A stretch of 64,000 nucleotides of DNA, from the NCBI RefSeq assembly GCF_018982945.1, contig NZ_JABRXE010000002.1, positions 1 through 64,000 of the forward strand, given 5' to 3'. Shown in pieces: positions 15,937 to 25,885 of this stretch (the first letter of the stretch is position 1; each line of letters begins with the position of its first letter). A program made the translations under genes and the position numbers. The DNA is from Anaerostipes faecalis. GTDB lineage: Bacteria > Bacillota > Clostridia > Lachnospirales > Lachnospiraceae. The notes below the pieces were generated by a model. It was not told the origin of the DNA. It did not search any database and was given only the letters and a program-made list of their open reading frames with translations.

Positions 15937-17257
15937 ACTCTACTTCTCCTATTACATCATATTCTTTTCCCTGAGTAATTCTAACATATACAAAATCTCC
16001 TGTCATCAGTTCTTCTGGAGAATTTATAAAAACACATCCATCTACCTTTGGTGCATCCATGTAAGAACGTCCAACATATATATCATCATCATACAGATAA
16101 CCCTCTACCATTACCCGGATGACTTTTCCAACCAGTTTTTGGGCATTTTCAAATGAGATCTCCTGCTGTAGCATCATAATCTCATCTCGTCTCTGTTCTT
16201 TTACTTCTTCGTCAATCTGATCTTCAAATTCAGCTGCCAGCGTATCTTCTTCAGGTGAGTAAGTAAAAACACCAAGGCGCTCAAATCTGCATTCTTCCAC
16301 AAATTTCATCAGTCCATGATGATCTTCCTGGGTTTCTCCAGGAAAACCGGTAATCAATGTGGTTCTGATCGCAATATCCGGAATCTCTTTCCGAAGTTTT
16401 CCAATAACCTCTATCAGATCTTCTCTGGAAGTTCTTCTTCCCATTCGCTGCAAAATTCTATTCTCGCTATGCTGGATTGGCATGTCAATATAATGGCAAA
16501 TCTTTTCTTCTGTTTTCATCACTTCTATCAGCTCATCTGTAATTTCTTCCGGATAGCAATACAATAATCGAATCCATTCAATGCCTTCAATTTCACATAA
16601 TTTGCGAAGCAGGAGCGGAAGCTGCTTCTCTCCTGTCAGATCTTTACCATAAAGCGTTGTTTCCTGGGCAACCAGAACCAGTTCCTTCACACCATCTTCT
16701 GCAAGTCTACCCGCTTCTTCCAAAAGTTCTTTCATTGGAACACTTCGAAAATGACCTCTGATTTTGGGAATAATACAATAGCTGCATCTTTTGTCACAAC
16801 CTTCAGCAATTTTTAAATATGCCATATGATTTCCTGTTGTGACAACTCTATCGGTATCTGAGTTATCTGGAAGATAGTCAATACTCTCATAATGCTCATA
16901 TACTTTTCCTGCCAATGCATTATTGACTGCTTCTACAATGGAATCATAGCTTGTGGTACCAAGAACCGCATCAATCTCTGGAATTTCTTTCAGGATTTCA
17001 TCTTTATAACGTTCAGCAAGACACCCAGCCACTACCAGAGCCTTTAAGTTCTGCTCTTTATATTGTGCCATTTCCAAAATGGTATTAATACTTTCTTCTT
17101 TCGCATCATGAATAAAACAGCACGTATTGATGACAATAACATCCGCCTGAGTCTCATCATCCGTAAGAGTATATCCGTTTTTGGTCAAAAGCCCCAGCAT
17201 AACTTCACTATCAACCAGATTTTTGTCACATCCCAGTGAAATAAATAATATTTTCAT
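15920..17257 (-). CDS. rimO: ribosomal protein S12 methylthiotransferase RimO
   Basis: A 445-residue radical-SAM enzyme that methylthiolates the conserved Asp of ribosomal protein S12. It has an N-terminal UPF0004 domain with cluster Cys (C10, C46, C79), the radical-SAM motif CDKRCSYC (C154, C158, C161) and a C-terminal TRAM domain. A TTG start four codons upstream is possible, but the ATG is preferred because GGAGAATAAG, which includes the folD stop, sits just before it. RimO rather than MiaB is favoured by MKILFISLGCDKNLVDSE. Confidence 0.96.
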   Translation of the reverse strand: MKILFISLGCDKNLVDSEVMLGLLTKNGYTLTDDETQADVIVINTCCFIHDAKEESINTILEMAQYKEQNLKALVVAGCLAERYKDEILKEIPEIDAVLGTTSYDSIVEAVNNALAGKVYEHYESIDYLPDNSDTDRVVTTGNHMAYLKIAEGCDKRCSYCIIPKIRGHFRSVPMKELLEEAGRLAEDGVKELVLVAQETTLYGKDLTGEKQLPLLLRKLCEIEGIEWIRLLYCYPEEITDELIEVMKTEEKICHYIDMPIQHSENRILQRMGRRTSREDLIEVIGKLRKEIPDIAIRTTLITGFPGETQEDHHGLMKFVEECRFERLGVFTYSPEEDTLAAEFEDQIDEEVKEQRRDEIMMLQQEISFENAQKLVGKVIRVMVEGYLYDDDIYVGRSYMDAPKVDGCVFINSPEELMTGDFVYVRITQGKEYDVIGEVEYEFTK

Positions 17258-17258
17258 C

Positions 17259-18107
17259 TTATTCTCCAAACAGTTTTTTAGACTCTACACAGTTTTTCAT
17301 CAACATAGCAATAGTCATTGGACCAACTCCACCTGGTACTGGTGTAATTGCTGATGTTTTTGGCGCTACTTTTTCATAATCCACATCACCGCATAATTTA
17401 TTATTTTCATTGCGATGAATTCCAACATCAATAACTACTGCGCCTTCCTTAACATAGGAATCATCAATAAACTTTGGCTTTCCGATTGCAACCACAAGAA
17501 TATCTGCTCTCTTACATACCTCTTTTAAATCCTTTGTTCTGGAATGACAGACAGTTACTGTTCCATTTTCACGTAAAAGAAGCATTGCCATAGGTTTTCC
17601 AACAATATTACTTCTTCCAACAACAACACATTCTTTTCCTTCTATTTCCACTCCAGAACGTTTCAGTAACTGAATTACTCCTGCCGGCGTACATGGCAGA
17701 AATCCATCTTCTCCAATTACCATGTTTCCTACACTAACCGGATGGAATCCATCCACATCTTTCTTTGGATCAATAGCTAAAAGAATTTCATCTTCATCCA
17801 TATGTGCTGGTAAAGGCAGCTGCACGAGAATCCCATTTATCTTAGGATCTTTATTGCATTTATCAACAATTGCAAGCAGTTCTTCCTGAGTTGTTTCCTC
17901 AGGAAGTTCGTAACTTACAGATTCAATCCCTGTATAAGCGCAGGCACGTTTTTTATTTCTTACATAAACACTGGAAGCAGGATCTGCCCCAACCTGTATA
18001 ACAGCAAGAGCAATATCCTTTCCTTCTTTTTTTAATTCTGCTACTTCAGCTTTTACTTCATCTTTAATCTCAGCTGAAATCTTTTTTCCGTCAATTATCT
18101 GTGTCAT
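17259..18107 (-). CDS. folD: bifunctional methylene-THF dehydrogenase / methenyl-THF cyclohydrolase FolD
   Basis: 282 residues, standard length. The catalytic region has SVYVRNKKRACAYTGI with the essential Lys, then QLPLPAHMDE, VDGFHPVSVG, and the NADP-binding VVVGRSNIVGKPMAMLL. It interconverts methylene-, methenyl- and formyl-THF. It lies 13 bp after fhs, so formate activation and reduction are encoded together, as in acetogen-type one-carbon metabolism. The rest of a Wood-Ljungdahl set is not in this window. Confidence 0.98.
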   Translation of the reverse strand: MTQIIDGKKISAEIKDEVKAEVAELKKEGKDIALAVIQVGADPASSVYVRNKKRACAYTGIESVSYELPEETTQEELLAIVDKCNKDPKINGILVQLPLPAHMDEDEILLAIDPKKDVDGFHPVSVGNMVIGEDGFLPCTPAGVIQLLKRSGVEIEGKECVVVGRSNIVGKPMAMLLLRENGTVTVCHSRTKDLKEVCKRADILVVAIGKPKFIDDSYVKEGAVVIDVGIHRNENNKLCGDVDYEKVAPKTSAITPVPGGVGPMTIAMLMKNCVESKKLFGE

Positions 18108-18120
18108 CTTATTCCACCTT

Positions 18121-19791
18121 CTAAAATAATCCTGTAATTACACCATCTTCATTTACGTCAATTCCTTCTGCTGCTGGTTTCTTTGGAAGACCTGGCATTG
18201 TCATGATATCCCCTGTTAATGCAACCAGGAATCCTGCTCCTGCATTTACATAGATTTCACGAATTGTAATATCAAATCCTTCAGGACGACCCAGTTTCTT
18301 TGGATCATCAGACAGAGAATACTGATTCTTTGCCATACAGATTGGAAGATTTCCATATCCAAGTTCTGTTAAAGTTTTCTTCTGTCTTGCTGCTGCAGGT
18401 GCGTAAACAACACCATCTGCACCATATATTTTAGTCGCAATAGTTTCAATTTTTTCTTCAATTGTTGAATCATAATCATATAACTGATGATAATTGCTTT
18501 CTTTTGTATCCAATGTACGAAGAACCGCCTTTGCAAGATTAATTCCACCTTTTCCACCATCAGCCCATACCTGTGATAATGCAAAATCACAATCTCTTTC
18601 TTCACAGAAATTCTTAATAAAGTTTAATTCAGCTTCTGTATCTGTAACAAACTGATTCAGTGTTACAACAACCGGCACACCAAACTGCTTGAGATTTTCA
18701 ATATGCTTTTCAAGATTTACAATACCTTTGCTCAAAGCATCAATGTTTTCTGTTGCCAGTTCATCCTTCGCAACTCCTCCGTTATATTTTAATGCACGTA
18801 CTGTAGCTACCAGAACAACCGCATCCGGATGAAGTCCTGCCATTGGACATTTAATATCCAGGAATTTTTCTGCACCAAGATCTGCACCAAATCCAGCTTC
18901 TGTAATGGTAATATCTGATAATTTTAATGCAAGTTTTGTAGCCTGAACACTATTACATCCATGAGCAATATTAGCAAACGGTCCACCATGAACAAATGCA
19001 GGTGTATGTTCCAGTGTCTGAATCATATTTGGCTTTAAAGCATCTTTTAATAATGCTGCCATAGCACCTACTGCATTTAATTCTTTTGCTGTTACCGGTT
19101 TATTATCTCTAGTATAGGCAACAATGATTTTCCCTAAACGTTCTTTTAAATCTTCCATATCATTTGCAAGACAAAGAATTGCCATGATTTCAGAGGCAAC
19201 TGTAATGATAAAATGGTCTTCTCGCACAACACCATCTACCTTACGTCCCAATCCTACAACTATATTTCGAAGAGCTCTGTCATTCATATCCAGGCATCTT
19301 TTCCATACAACATTACGTGTATCAATATCCAGCTGATTACCCTGCTGAATATGGTTATCGATCATTGCTGCCAGAAGATTATTGGCAGATGTAATTGCAT
19401 GAAAATCTCCTGTAAAATGAAGATTCAGATCTTCCATTGGAACAACCTGTGCATATCCACCTCCGGCTGCTCCACCTTTAATTCCAAAACATGGTCCTAA
19501 AGATGGTTCACGCAATGCACAAATAGTTTTCTTTCCCAACTGGTTTAATGCCTGTGCAAGACCAACACTTGTTGTTGTTTTCCCTTCTCCTGCAGGAGTT
19601 GGATTAATAGCTGTTACAAGAACCAGTTTACCATCCTCGTTATTTTTTACTTCATCCATAAAACCTGAAGAGAATTTTGCTTTATATTTACCATACAATT
19701 CCAAATCATCCTCTTTGATTCCAATTGATGCTGCAACCTCTTTGATTGGTTTTAATTCTGCTTCCTGCGCAATTTGAATATCTGTTTTCAT
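18121..19791 (-). CDS. fhs: formate-tetrahydrofolate ligase
   Basis: 556 residues, full length. The P-loop region [18 protein letters not shown] occurs near residue 65, with [22 protein letters not shown] following. It makes 10-formyl-THF from formate, THF and ATP. It starts 12 bp after ftsK and ends 13 bp before folD. Confidence 0.99.
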   Translation of the reverse strand: MKTDIQIAQEAELKPIKEVAASIGIKEDDLELYGKYKAKFSSGFMDEVKNNEDGKLVLVTAINPTPAGEGKTTTSVGLAQALNQLGKKTICALREPSLGPCFGIKGGAAGGGYAQVVPMEDLNLHFTGDFHAITSANNLLAAMIDNHIQQGNQLDIDTRNVVWKRCLDMNDRALRNIVVGLGRKVDGVVREDHFIITVASEIMAILCLANDMEDLKERLGKIIVAYTRDNKPVTAKELNAVGAMAALLKDALKPNMIQTLEHTPAFVHGGPFANIAHGCNSVQATKLALKLSDITITEAGFGADLGAEKFLDIKCPMAGLHPDAVVLVATVRALKYNGGVAKDELATENIDALSKGIVNLEKHIENLKQFGVPVVVTLNQFVTDTEAELNFIKNFCEERDCDFALSQVWADGGKGGINLAKAVLRTLDTKESNYHQLYDYDSTIEEKIETIATKIYGADGVVYAPAAARQKKTLTELGYGNLPICMAKNQYSLSDDPKKLGRPEGFDITIREIYVNAGAGFLVALTGDIMTMPGLPKKPAAEGIDVNEDGVITGLF

Positions 19792-19803
19792 AATGTATCC
19801 TTT

Positions 19804-22164
19804 CTATAAATATTCTTCTTTGTATTGTTCAAATTCTTCTGCACTCATTAATACTTTTCGTGGTTTGGTACCCTCTTCCTCCCCTACAATTCCGGCCTCA
19901 CACAGCTGATCCATCAATCTCGCCGCACGATTAAAACCGATTTTAAACACCCTTTGCAGACTGGCAATAGATGCTTTGTCTTTATCTATAATGAACATGG
20001 CTGCATCTTCAAAATACTCATCCCTTTCCTGGGATGAAGCTGCCTTAACAGTAGCTGTCTGTATCTTTTCCTGAACATCCGAACCATAATCATCATCAAT
20101 ATTTTGTTCCTTTAGGAATGAAACGACTCTTCCCACCTCTTCATCACTGATAAAAGCACCTTGTACTCGAATCGGTTTCTGATACCCAGATGGATAAAAT
20201 AACATATCCCCTTTTCCAAGCAGTTTTTCTGCCCCGTTCATATCGATAATCGTTCTGGAATCTACTCCCGATGAAACGGAAAAAGCAATTCTTGAAGGAA
20301 CATTTGCCTTGATCAATCCTGTAATAACATTTACTGATGGTCTCTGAGTTGCAATAATCAGATGAATTCCTGCCGCTCTGGCAAGCTGAGACAGACGAAC
20401 AATTGCATCTTCTACTTCTCCAGGTGCTACCATCATCAAATCTGCAAGTTCATCTACGATAATAACAATCTGCGGAAGTTTCTTGAAATCTTCTCCTTCC
20501 ATACCCTGCTTTGCCATCTCTTCTACTTTGTCATTATATCCTTTGAGATTCCTTACATTCACTTCTGCAAATTTTTTGTATCGGTCTCCCATCTCCATAA
20601 CAGCCCAGTTCAATGCACTGGAAGCCTGTTTTGGATCTGTAACCACCGGAATAAGTAAGTGAGGAATTCCCTGATAAGCACTTAACTCTACAACCTTAGG
20701 ATCAATCATAATTAATTTTACATCATCTGGACTGGATTTGTACAGTATACTCATAATCAAAGTATTAATACATACTGACTTTCCAGAACCTGTTGCTCCT
20801 GCGATTAGTAAATGCGGCATCTTTGCAATATCTGAAACAATGACCTGTCCGGCCAGATTTTTTCCTACTGCAAAGGAAATATTAGAACGTGCTCTTTTAA
20901 ACTCATTATTTTCAATCAGCTCCCTAAACATAACAGTCTGATTGGTTTTATTAGGAACCTCGATTCCAATAGCCGCTTTCCCGGGAATCGGAGCTTCAAT
21001 ACGAATATCAGGAGCTGCAAGATTTAATTTTATATCATCTGCAAGACTTACGATTCTGCTTACTTTAACCCCCTGTTCCGGATGTAATTCAAAACGGGTT
21101 ACAGATGGACCACAGCTAATATCTGTAATGGTTACATCAACACCAAAATCTGCCAATGTCTGCTGCAGCTTCATGGCTGTCTGTTTTAATTCCATCTGGT
21201 TATTTCCTTTAGAAATCTTCCCTTTATTCAGTAATGAAACCGGTGGAAACACATAGTTTCCCTGAACCTCTGGACGGGAAAGAACCTCAACTTCTTTCGG
21301 TTCTTCCTTTTTCATGTTTACAAAAGATTTTTTTGAGGATCTGATTTTGGGTTCTTCTACTGCAGAAATCTCTTCAGATAATAAATCATCTTCTGCTTGA
21401 TCCCCTATTAAATCGAAATCAAAATCTGGGACTTCATTTTCCTTAGGTATCTCAGGTACTGGACTTGCATCTTCCGGCTTTGGTTTTCCAATCCGGAAAT
21501 CCGGTAACTTTTTGTGTAAGATTTTTTGTGGCATATCGGATTTCTGTTTTTCCTCCGACCTATCCTTCTTCCTTTGATTTCTATTTTCTTTCCTTTTTTT
21601 ATTTTTGGCAAAAGTCTTTCCACTGATTTTTTTTATAAAAGATAACAAAGATTTCTCTGTTATAAGAATTAATGAAATAGCAGAAACAAACAGGATGACA
21701 ACAACTGCTCCGGCAATTCCAATCTCTTTATATAGTATTGAACAGATGAAACCTCCTACAGCTCCTCCACCGGTATGATGTCTGCTGCTATAAAAAAATG
21801 CTGCACTAACATTTTGCACCCGAACATCTAGAATCATCTGTAGTGCTGTAGCTATCATACATATTAATAAAATAGAAAAAAAAGTCTTTTTTATTGCAAG
21901 GCTGCTATAATCATTTGAAATCAGGAGCAATGACAAAAACAACCCGGCTACCGGAACAATATAATGTACTGTTCCAAAAAAGCCAAATAAAAATGTACTG
22001 ATACTGTCTCCTATATATCCGCAAATACCAAAATTACTCAAAAATAAAAAAAGAAAAAGAGCAAAAACAATCAAAACAGCAATTTCTTTATAAAAGGGCT
22101 CGAAATCTTTCTGCTTCTTCCGACTTCTTCCAGATGTCTTTTTCTTTCTTCTTTTTGCTGCCAT
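19804..22164 (-). CDS. ftsK: DNA translocase FtsK/SpoIIIE
   Basis: A 786-residue septal DNA pump. A Lys/Arg-rich N-terminus is followed by four or five membrane helices (about 25-180), then a charged linker. The motor domain carries Walker A GATGSGKS and Walker B IVIIVDELADLMM, and a C-terminal winged-helix gamma domain (QRVFKIGFNRAARLMDQL) reads orienting sequences. The ATG was chosen because GAGAGG lies 9 bp upstream; a TTG nine codons earlier is less likely. It could be the sporulation-type SpoIIIE, the vegetative FtsK, or serve both. It is first in a six-gene operon. Confidence 0.95.
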   Translation of the reverse strand: MAAKRRKKKTSGRSRKKQKDFEPFYKEIAVLIVFALFLFLFLSNFGICGYIGDSISTFLFGFFGTVHYIVPVAGLFLSLLLISNDYSSLAIKKTFFSILLICMIATALQMILDVRVQNVSAAFFYSSRHHTGGGAVGGFICSILYKEIGIAGAVVVILFVSAISLILITEKSLLSFIKKISGKTFAKNKKRKENRNQRKKDRSEEKQKSDMPQKILHKKLPDFRIGKPKPEDASPVPEIPKENEVPDFDFDLIGDQAEDDLLSEEISAVEEPKIRSSKKSFVNMKKEEPKEVEVLSRPEVQGNYVFPPVSLLNKGKISKGNNQMELKQTAMKLQQTLADFGVDVTITDISCGPSVTRFELHPEQGVKVSRIVSLADDIKLNLAAPDIRIEAPIPGKAAIGIEVPNKTNQTVMFRELIENNEFKRARSNISFAVGKNLAGQVIVSDIAKMPHLLIAGATGSGKSVCINTLIMSILYKSSPDDVKLIMIDPKVVELSAYQGIPHLLIPVVTDPKQASSALNWAVMEMGDRYKKFAEVNVRNLKGYNDKVEEMAKQGMEGEDFKKLPQIVIIVDELADLMMVAPGEVEDAIVRLSQLARAAGIHLIIATQRPSVNVITGLIKANVPSRIAFSVSSGVDSRTIIDMNGAEKLLGKGDMLFYPSGYQKPIRVQGAFISDEEVGRVVSFLKEQNIDDDYGSDVQEKIQTATVKAASSQERDEYFEDAAMFIIDKDKASIASLQRVFKIGFNRAARLMDQLCEAGIVGEEEGTKPRKVLMSAEEFEQYKEEYL

Positions 22165-22207
22165 AGAAACTTTTACCTCTCTTATTTTCAATCCTCACAG
22201 AGCATAT

Positions 22208-22236
22208 ATTATGCTTTATGTTAATCCATTTTACAA
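22208..22236 (-). promoter_or_regulatory. ftsK operon promoter
   Basis: Minus-strand TTGTAA (22231-22236), 17-bp spacer, CATAAT (22208-22213). Confidence 0.6.
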
Positions 22237-22286
22237 TTATTTATCAAAATACGCAAGTCATTACACCAGAAAACCATTTTCAAAAA

Positions 22287-22343
22287 GAAAGAAAGTATGT
22301 TAATTTCCGATTTTTCATCTTCAACTTACATACTTTCTTTTTT
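22287..22343. terminator. terminator-like inverted repeat after NlpC/P60 gene
   Basis: Arms GAAAGTATGT and ACATACTTTC flank a 25-nt loop, with A/T runs outside both arms. It lies just past the minus-strand gene stop. Confidence 0.7.
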
Positions 22344-22363
22344 ATCCTTCACTATTATACAAA

Positions 22364-23251
22364 TTATTTTATAATTCGTCTTACACAGTTTACTGACCGA
22401 TAATCAGCTGCGGATACATGAATACCTGTAGATTTACTTCCCGCATGAACCACCTGATTATTTCCTATGTAAATTCCCACATGTCCAACTCCGTTGATTG
22501 CATTATAACAGATCAAATCTCCTGCCTGCTTATTTGCCCAGCTAACGGGTGTCCCACAAGATCTCTGACTGATAGAACTATGTGGAAGACTATATCCATA
22601 ATGTGCATACACTGCCATGGTAAATCCAGAACAGTCCGCTCCTTTCGTCAAGCTGGAAACTCCCCATACATATGGGTTTCCAACAAACTGCAACGCATAT
22701 CTTGCTACAGAACTTCCGGTAATCGAAGCTGTGGAACTCACAGTACTTGGCACTTTACTGGAAAGATAACTTGTAGATATGTATCTATAAGATCCACTAT
22801 ATTTTATCTTTGTCCAACTGCCACTGGTTCCATAACAAGTTATTTTGCTTCCTCTTTTGTAAGAACCTACAATCGCTCCACTGTTTGATGCTTTCTTTCG
22901 AATATTCAACGAACTGGCCGTTACGTATCTTGTGTACGTTGAGGTTATACTTGTCGTAACTTTCGGTGCACTGCTGGACAGATAACGTGTAGATACATAT
23001 CGATAAGATCCACTATATTTTACCTTTGTCCAACTGCCACTGGTTCCATAACAGGTTATTTTTGTTCCCTTTTTATAAGAACCTACAACTGCTCCACCGT
23101 TTGATGCTTTCTTTCGAATGTTCAATGAACTAGCTGTTACATATCTGCTGTAAGTTGTTGCAGCATCAACATGTTTAATTTCAAAACATGTTGCCAGCAT
23201 AAGTCCACAGATTATACTCAGTAAAACAATTCTTAAAGATTTCTTATTCAT
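22364..23251 (-). CDS. secreted SH3-SH3-NlpC/P60 peptidoglycan hydrolase
   Basis: A 295-residue exported protein. It has an N-terminal signal peptide (about 1-30, cleavage near VDA-AT). Two bacterial SH3 domains (about 35-93 and 107-165) are near-identical, with a 72-residue period. A C-terminal NlpC/P60 domain has the catalytic triad candidates C207 (ADCSGF), H257 (GHVGIYIG) and H269 (VVHAG). It probably cleaves the gamma-D-Glu-diamino-acid bond of stem peptides in wall turnover, with SH3 domains for wall binding. GGAGG precedes the start. Confidence 0.94.
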   Translation of the reverse strand: MNKKSLRIVLLSIICGLMLATCFEIKHVDAATTYSRYVTASSLNIRKKASNGGAVVGSYKKGTKITCYGTSGSWTKVKYSGSYRYVSTRYLSSSAPKVTTSITSTYTRYVTASSLNIRKKASNSGAIVGSYKRGSKITCYGTSGSWTKIKYSGSYRYISTSYLSSKVPSTVSSTASITGSSVARYALQFVGNPYVWGVSSLTKGADCSGFTMAVYAHYGYSLPHSSISQRSCGTPVSWANKQAGDLICYNAINGVGHVGIYIGNNQVVHAGSKSTGIHVSAADYRSVNCVRRIIK

Positions 23252-23317
23252 AATATTTTTTTCGCGGCTTTCCTCCTTCCTGCAAATATTCAGTAAAATA
23301 ATCTTTTACCTATATAT

Positions 23318-23345
23318 ATTATACCATATTGATTTTGTTTTTCAA
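23318..23345 (-). promoter_or_regulatory. promoter of NlpC/P60 gene
   Basis: Minus-strand TTGAAA (23340-23345), 16-bp spacer, TATAAT (23318-23323). The leader of about 60 nt has no strong structure. Confidence 0.65.
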
Positions 23346-23454
23346 ATGTTTTTGTAATACTTCCGTAATATTTAATCCATGATGATCCATATTTGCAATA
23401 TTCAATCATAGAAGAAAGATCTCCGAATAATTATTTTAAAAATCTCTTCCATAC

Positions 23455-23485
23455 AAAAAGAAACTCCTGGAATTCCAGGAGTTTC
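23455..23485 (-). terminator. terminator of hydrogenase-like gene
   Basis: Perfect palindrome with arms GAAACTCCTGG/CCAGGAGTTTC and AATT loop (23460-23485), then five Ts on the minus strand. Confidence 0.92.
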
Positions 23486-23514
23486 AAGTAATCTCTAATT
23501 AAAGTTTAATCAAT

Positions 23515-25002
23515 TTAGTATTTTGCTGTTTCTGGTGGAACAAAGGATTCTGCTTCATTGACAAATTTCTTAACCTGTACTCCAGCTTTAATAACTGGTA
23601 TATTGGTTCCTGCTCCGGCAACACATCCTCCAGGACATCCCATACCTTCGATCAGATATCCGTTTTTCTTTCCGGCTTTTGCCTGAAGAAGCATCTTCTT
23701 ACATTCAGCAAGTCCTTCAACATGATCGATCTTCACTTCTGTACCTGGATAATATTCGTTGATACAAGCTTCGATTGCTGTGGATACACCACTGGCAACT
23801 GCATATCCTCTACCTGCACCAAAAGCATCATTCATTTCTACTTCTTTATCGTAAGTATTGAAATCGATTTCTTTTGCTTCAAACATAGCTGCTAACTCTT
23901 CAAATGTAATAACAAAATCCACTTCACTGCGAACAGTTTTTCTAGATGCTTCCAGTTTCTTTGCTACACATGGACCTACAAATACGATTTTTGCATTCTG
24001 ATTTGTCTGTCTTGCTGCTCTCGCTGTAGCAACCATTGGTGTCAAGGCATTGGAAATCTGATCAATTACTTCTGGGAAATATTTCTTTCCGAGCATAGAC
24101 CATGATGGACAACAGGATGTCAGTAAAAACGGAACCTCTCCAGTTGCAACACTATGTGCATAATGTTCTGCTTCTTCAAGAGCTCCTGCATCCGCACCAA
24201 CTGCAACTTCCCATACATCCGAAAATCCGATATCCAGCAATGCGGCTTTAATCTTATTTGGAGAAGCTTTCGGTCCAAACTGACCAACAAAAGCAGGTGC
24301 AAGAATAGCAATAACTTCACTTCCTTCATTCATCGCTTTAATCAGCTGATAAATCTGGGATTTATCTGCAATAGCTCCAAATGGACAGTTAACCATGCAC
24401 ATACCACAGGATACACATTTATCAGGATTGATTACCGCACGTCCTGCATAATCAGTTTCAATGGCACCAACACCACAGGCAACTTCACAAGGTCTTTTTC
24501 TTTCATGAATTGCACCATAAGGACAGACTTTTCTACACTGTCCACATTTGATACATTTATCCTGATCAATATAAGAATATCCATCTACAAAGCTGATTGC
24601 ATTTTTAGGACAGACTTCCATACATGGATGTGCCATACATCCCTGACACTCACCACCGACAATAAATGCCTTATCTTTACATGCATTACATGCAGATGGA
24701 ATTACCTGTAAAAGAGGTGGTTCATAATATTTTTCTGAAATATTACTTTCATCAATTCCTTTTGTAATTCTTGCCGGTTTATCTGCAGGTCTTAAAGACA
24801 TCCCCATGGCAAGACGAATTCTTTCACCAACGATTGCTCTTTCACGATAAATACTATCACGATATGTGGCAACCTCTCCAGGGACAATTTCATATGGTAA
24901 ATCTTCAATTAAGCTTAAATCTTTTTTTTCATAAGCAAATTTTGCAATTTCCTTAAATACTCGTTTACGAATGTCGCGAACAGGGGTTTCAATTCCTCTC
25001 AT
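23515..25002 (-). CDS. [FeFe] hydrogenase-like protein, group B type, with ferredoxin domain
   Basis: 495 residues. An N-terminal unique region is followed by a Cys-rich domain with several CxxCxxCxxxC ferredoxin motifs, then the H-cluster domain. H-cluster motifs are TSCCPSW (295-301), GPCVAKKLE (343-351) and EGMGCPGGC (452-460), each with its cluster Cys. The wording differs from group A (TSCCPAW, MPCxxKK, ExMACxGGC) and resembles group B, whose physiological role is unclear. No maturase or partner subunit genes are adjacent. ATG chosen with GAAGGAGG upstream; a TTG five codons earlier is less likely. H2 turnover is inferred, not shown. Confidence 0.88.
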   Translation of the reverse strand: MRGIETPVRDIRKRVFKEIAKFAYEKKDLSLIEDLPYEIVPGEVATYRDSIYRERAIVGERIRLAMGMSLRPADKPARITKGIDESNISEKYYEPPLLQVIPSACNACKDKAFIVGGECQGCMAHPCMEVCPKNAISFVDGYSYIDQDKCIKCGQCRKVCPYGAIHERKRPCEVACGVGAIETDYAGRAVINPDKCVSCGMCMVNCPFGAIADKSQIYQLIKAMNEGSEVIAILAPAFVGQFGPKASPNKIKAALLDIGFSDVWEVAVGADAGALEEAEHYAHSVATGEVPFLLTSCCPSWSMLGKKYFPEVIDQISNALTPMVATARAARQTNQNAKIVFVGPCVAKKLEASRKTVRSEVDFVITFEELAAMFEAKEIDFNTYDKEVEMNDAFGAGRGYAVASGVSTAIEACINEYYPGTEVKIDHVEGLAECKKMLLQAKAGKKNGYLIEGMGCPGGCVAGAGTNIPVIKAGVQVKKFVNEAESFVPPETAKY

Positions 25003-25138
25003 CTTATCCTCCTTCAAAATGTTTGTTAAATAAAAAACAATCCTCTTTTATTTTACACGATGAGAGAGAAAAATTAAAGTACTTTTTTGTATTTTATCTC
25101 CAAAAAATTGCACAATATTTCATACATTTCTTTCATTT

Positions 25139-25792
25139 TCAACAATATTTATTTTCACAAAGCTCACTTAACTTTTTAAATGCCTCTTTCATTCCTCCAA
25201 TCTGATTAATCAGTCCATATCTTACTGCTTCCTCTCCTTCAAGAATCGTTCCTGCATCCTTTACCTGTTCCCCAACAGCAAGCATCAGTTCCTCAACCTG
25301 CTTCTGATTCATACCAGAATGATCACTGATAAATCTGGTAATTCTGTCCTGGATTTTCTCAATATTACGATAGCTTTGAATTACTCCAATAAAAGTTCCA
25401 CCTGTTCTTACCGGATGTATCATCATTGTAGCACTTTTTACTATGAAAGAGTAATCAGCTGAAACAGCCAGTGGAACACCAATAGAATGACTTCCACCCA
25501 ATACCAGTGAAACTGTAGGCTTGCTTAAGGAAGCAATAAGTTCTGCCAGTGCCAGACCGCATTCCACATCTCCTCCTATGGTATTGATCAAAATCAAAAC
25601 TCCCTTAATCTTATCGTCATTTTCTACTTTTGCAAGCATGGGAATCATATGCTCATATTTTGTTGTTTTTGCACCTTGAGAAGCTGCCTGATGTCCTTCG
25701 ATTTCTCCAATAATGGTCATAATATGAATTCCATTTATATCTGTTGAACCAGAATCTTTTATCTCATTTCTTCGTTCTTCATCCATTGCCAT
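25139..25792 (-). CDS. tepA: ClpP-class serine protease TepA (YmfB-like)
   Basis: A 217-residue soluble protein of the ClpP/crotonase fold. The nucleophile Ser lies in LGGSHSIGVPLA and the His in MMIHPVRTGG, as in ClpP (GxASMG, MIHQP) and SppA relatives. B. subtilis TepA was described as translocation-enhancing and sits next to spoIIIE; here ftsK is only 3 kb away. It may work on secreted or spore proteins. The gap of about 137 bp to the hydrogenase gene shows no strong signal. Confidence 0.88.
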   Translation of the reverse strand: MAMDEERRNEIKDSGSTDINGIHIMTIIGEIEGHQAASQGAKTTKYEHMIPMLAKVENDDKIKGVLILINTIGGDVECGLALAELIASLSKPTVSLVLGGSHSIGVPLAVSADYSFIVKSATMMIHPVRTGGTFIGVIQSYRNIEKIQDRITRFISDHSGMNQKQVEELMLAVGEQVKDAGTILEGEEAVRYGLINQIGGMKEAFKKLSELCENKYC

Positions 25793-25828
25793 ACCTCACT
25801 TTTAAAAAATTTTTCTGATAGAAAAAAC

Positions 25829-25858
25829 AAAAAGAAGGAAGTTTCATCTACTTCCTTC
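25829..25858 (-). terminator. terminator of pyc
   Basis: 8-bp stem GAAGGAAG/CTTCCTTC, 9-nt loop, minus-strand T run. Confidence 0.85.
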
Positions 25859-25885
25859 TTCTTATTTTTTCGTTATTTTTCTTTT

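Noticed and set aside
23697-25002. Bifurcating or NADP-linked hydrogenase large subunit
   Set aside because: No HydB/HydC-like partner genes nearby and the motifs are not group A type.
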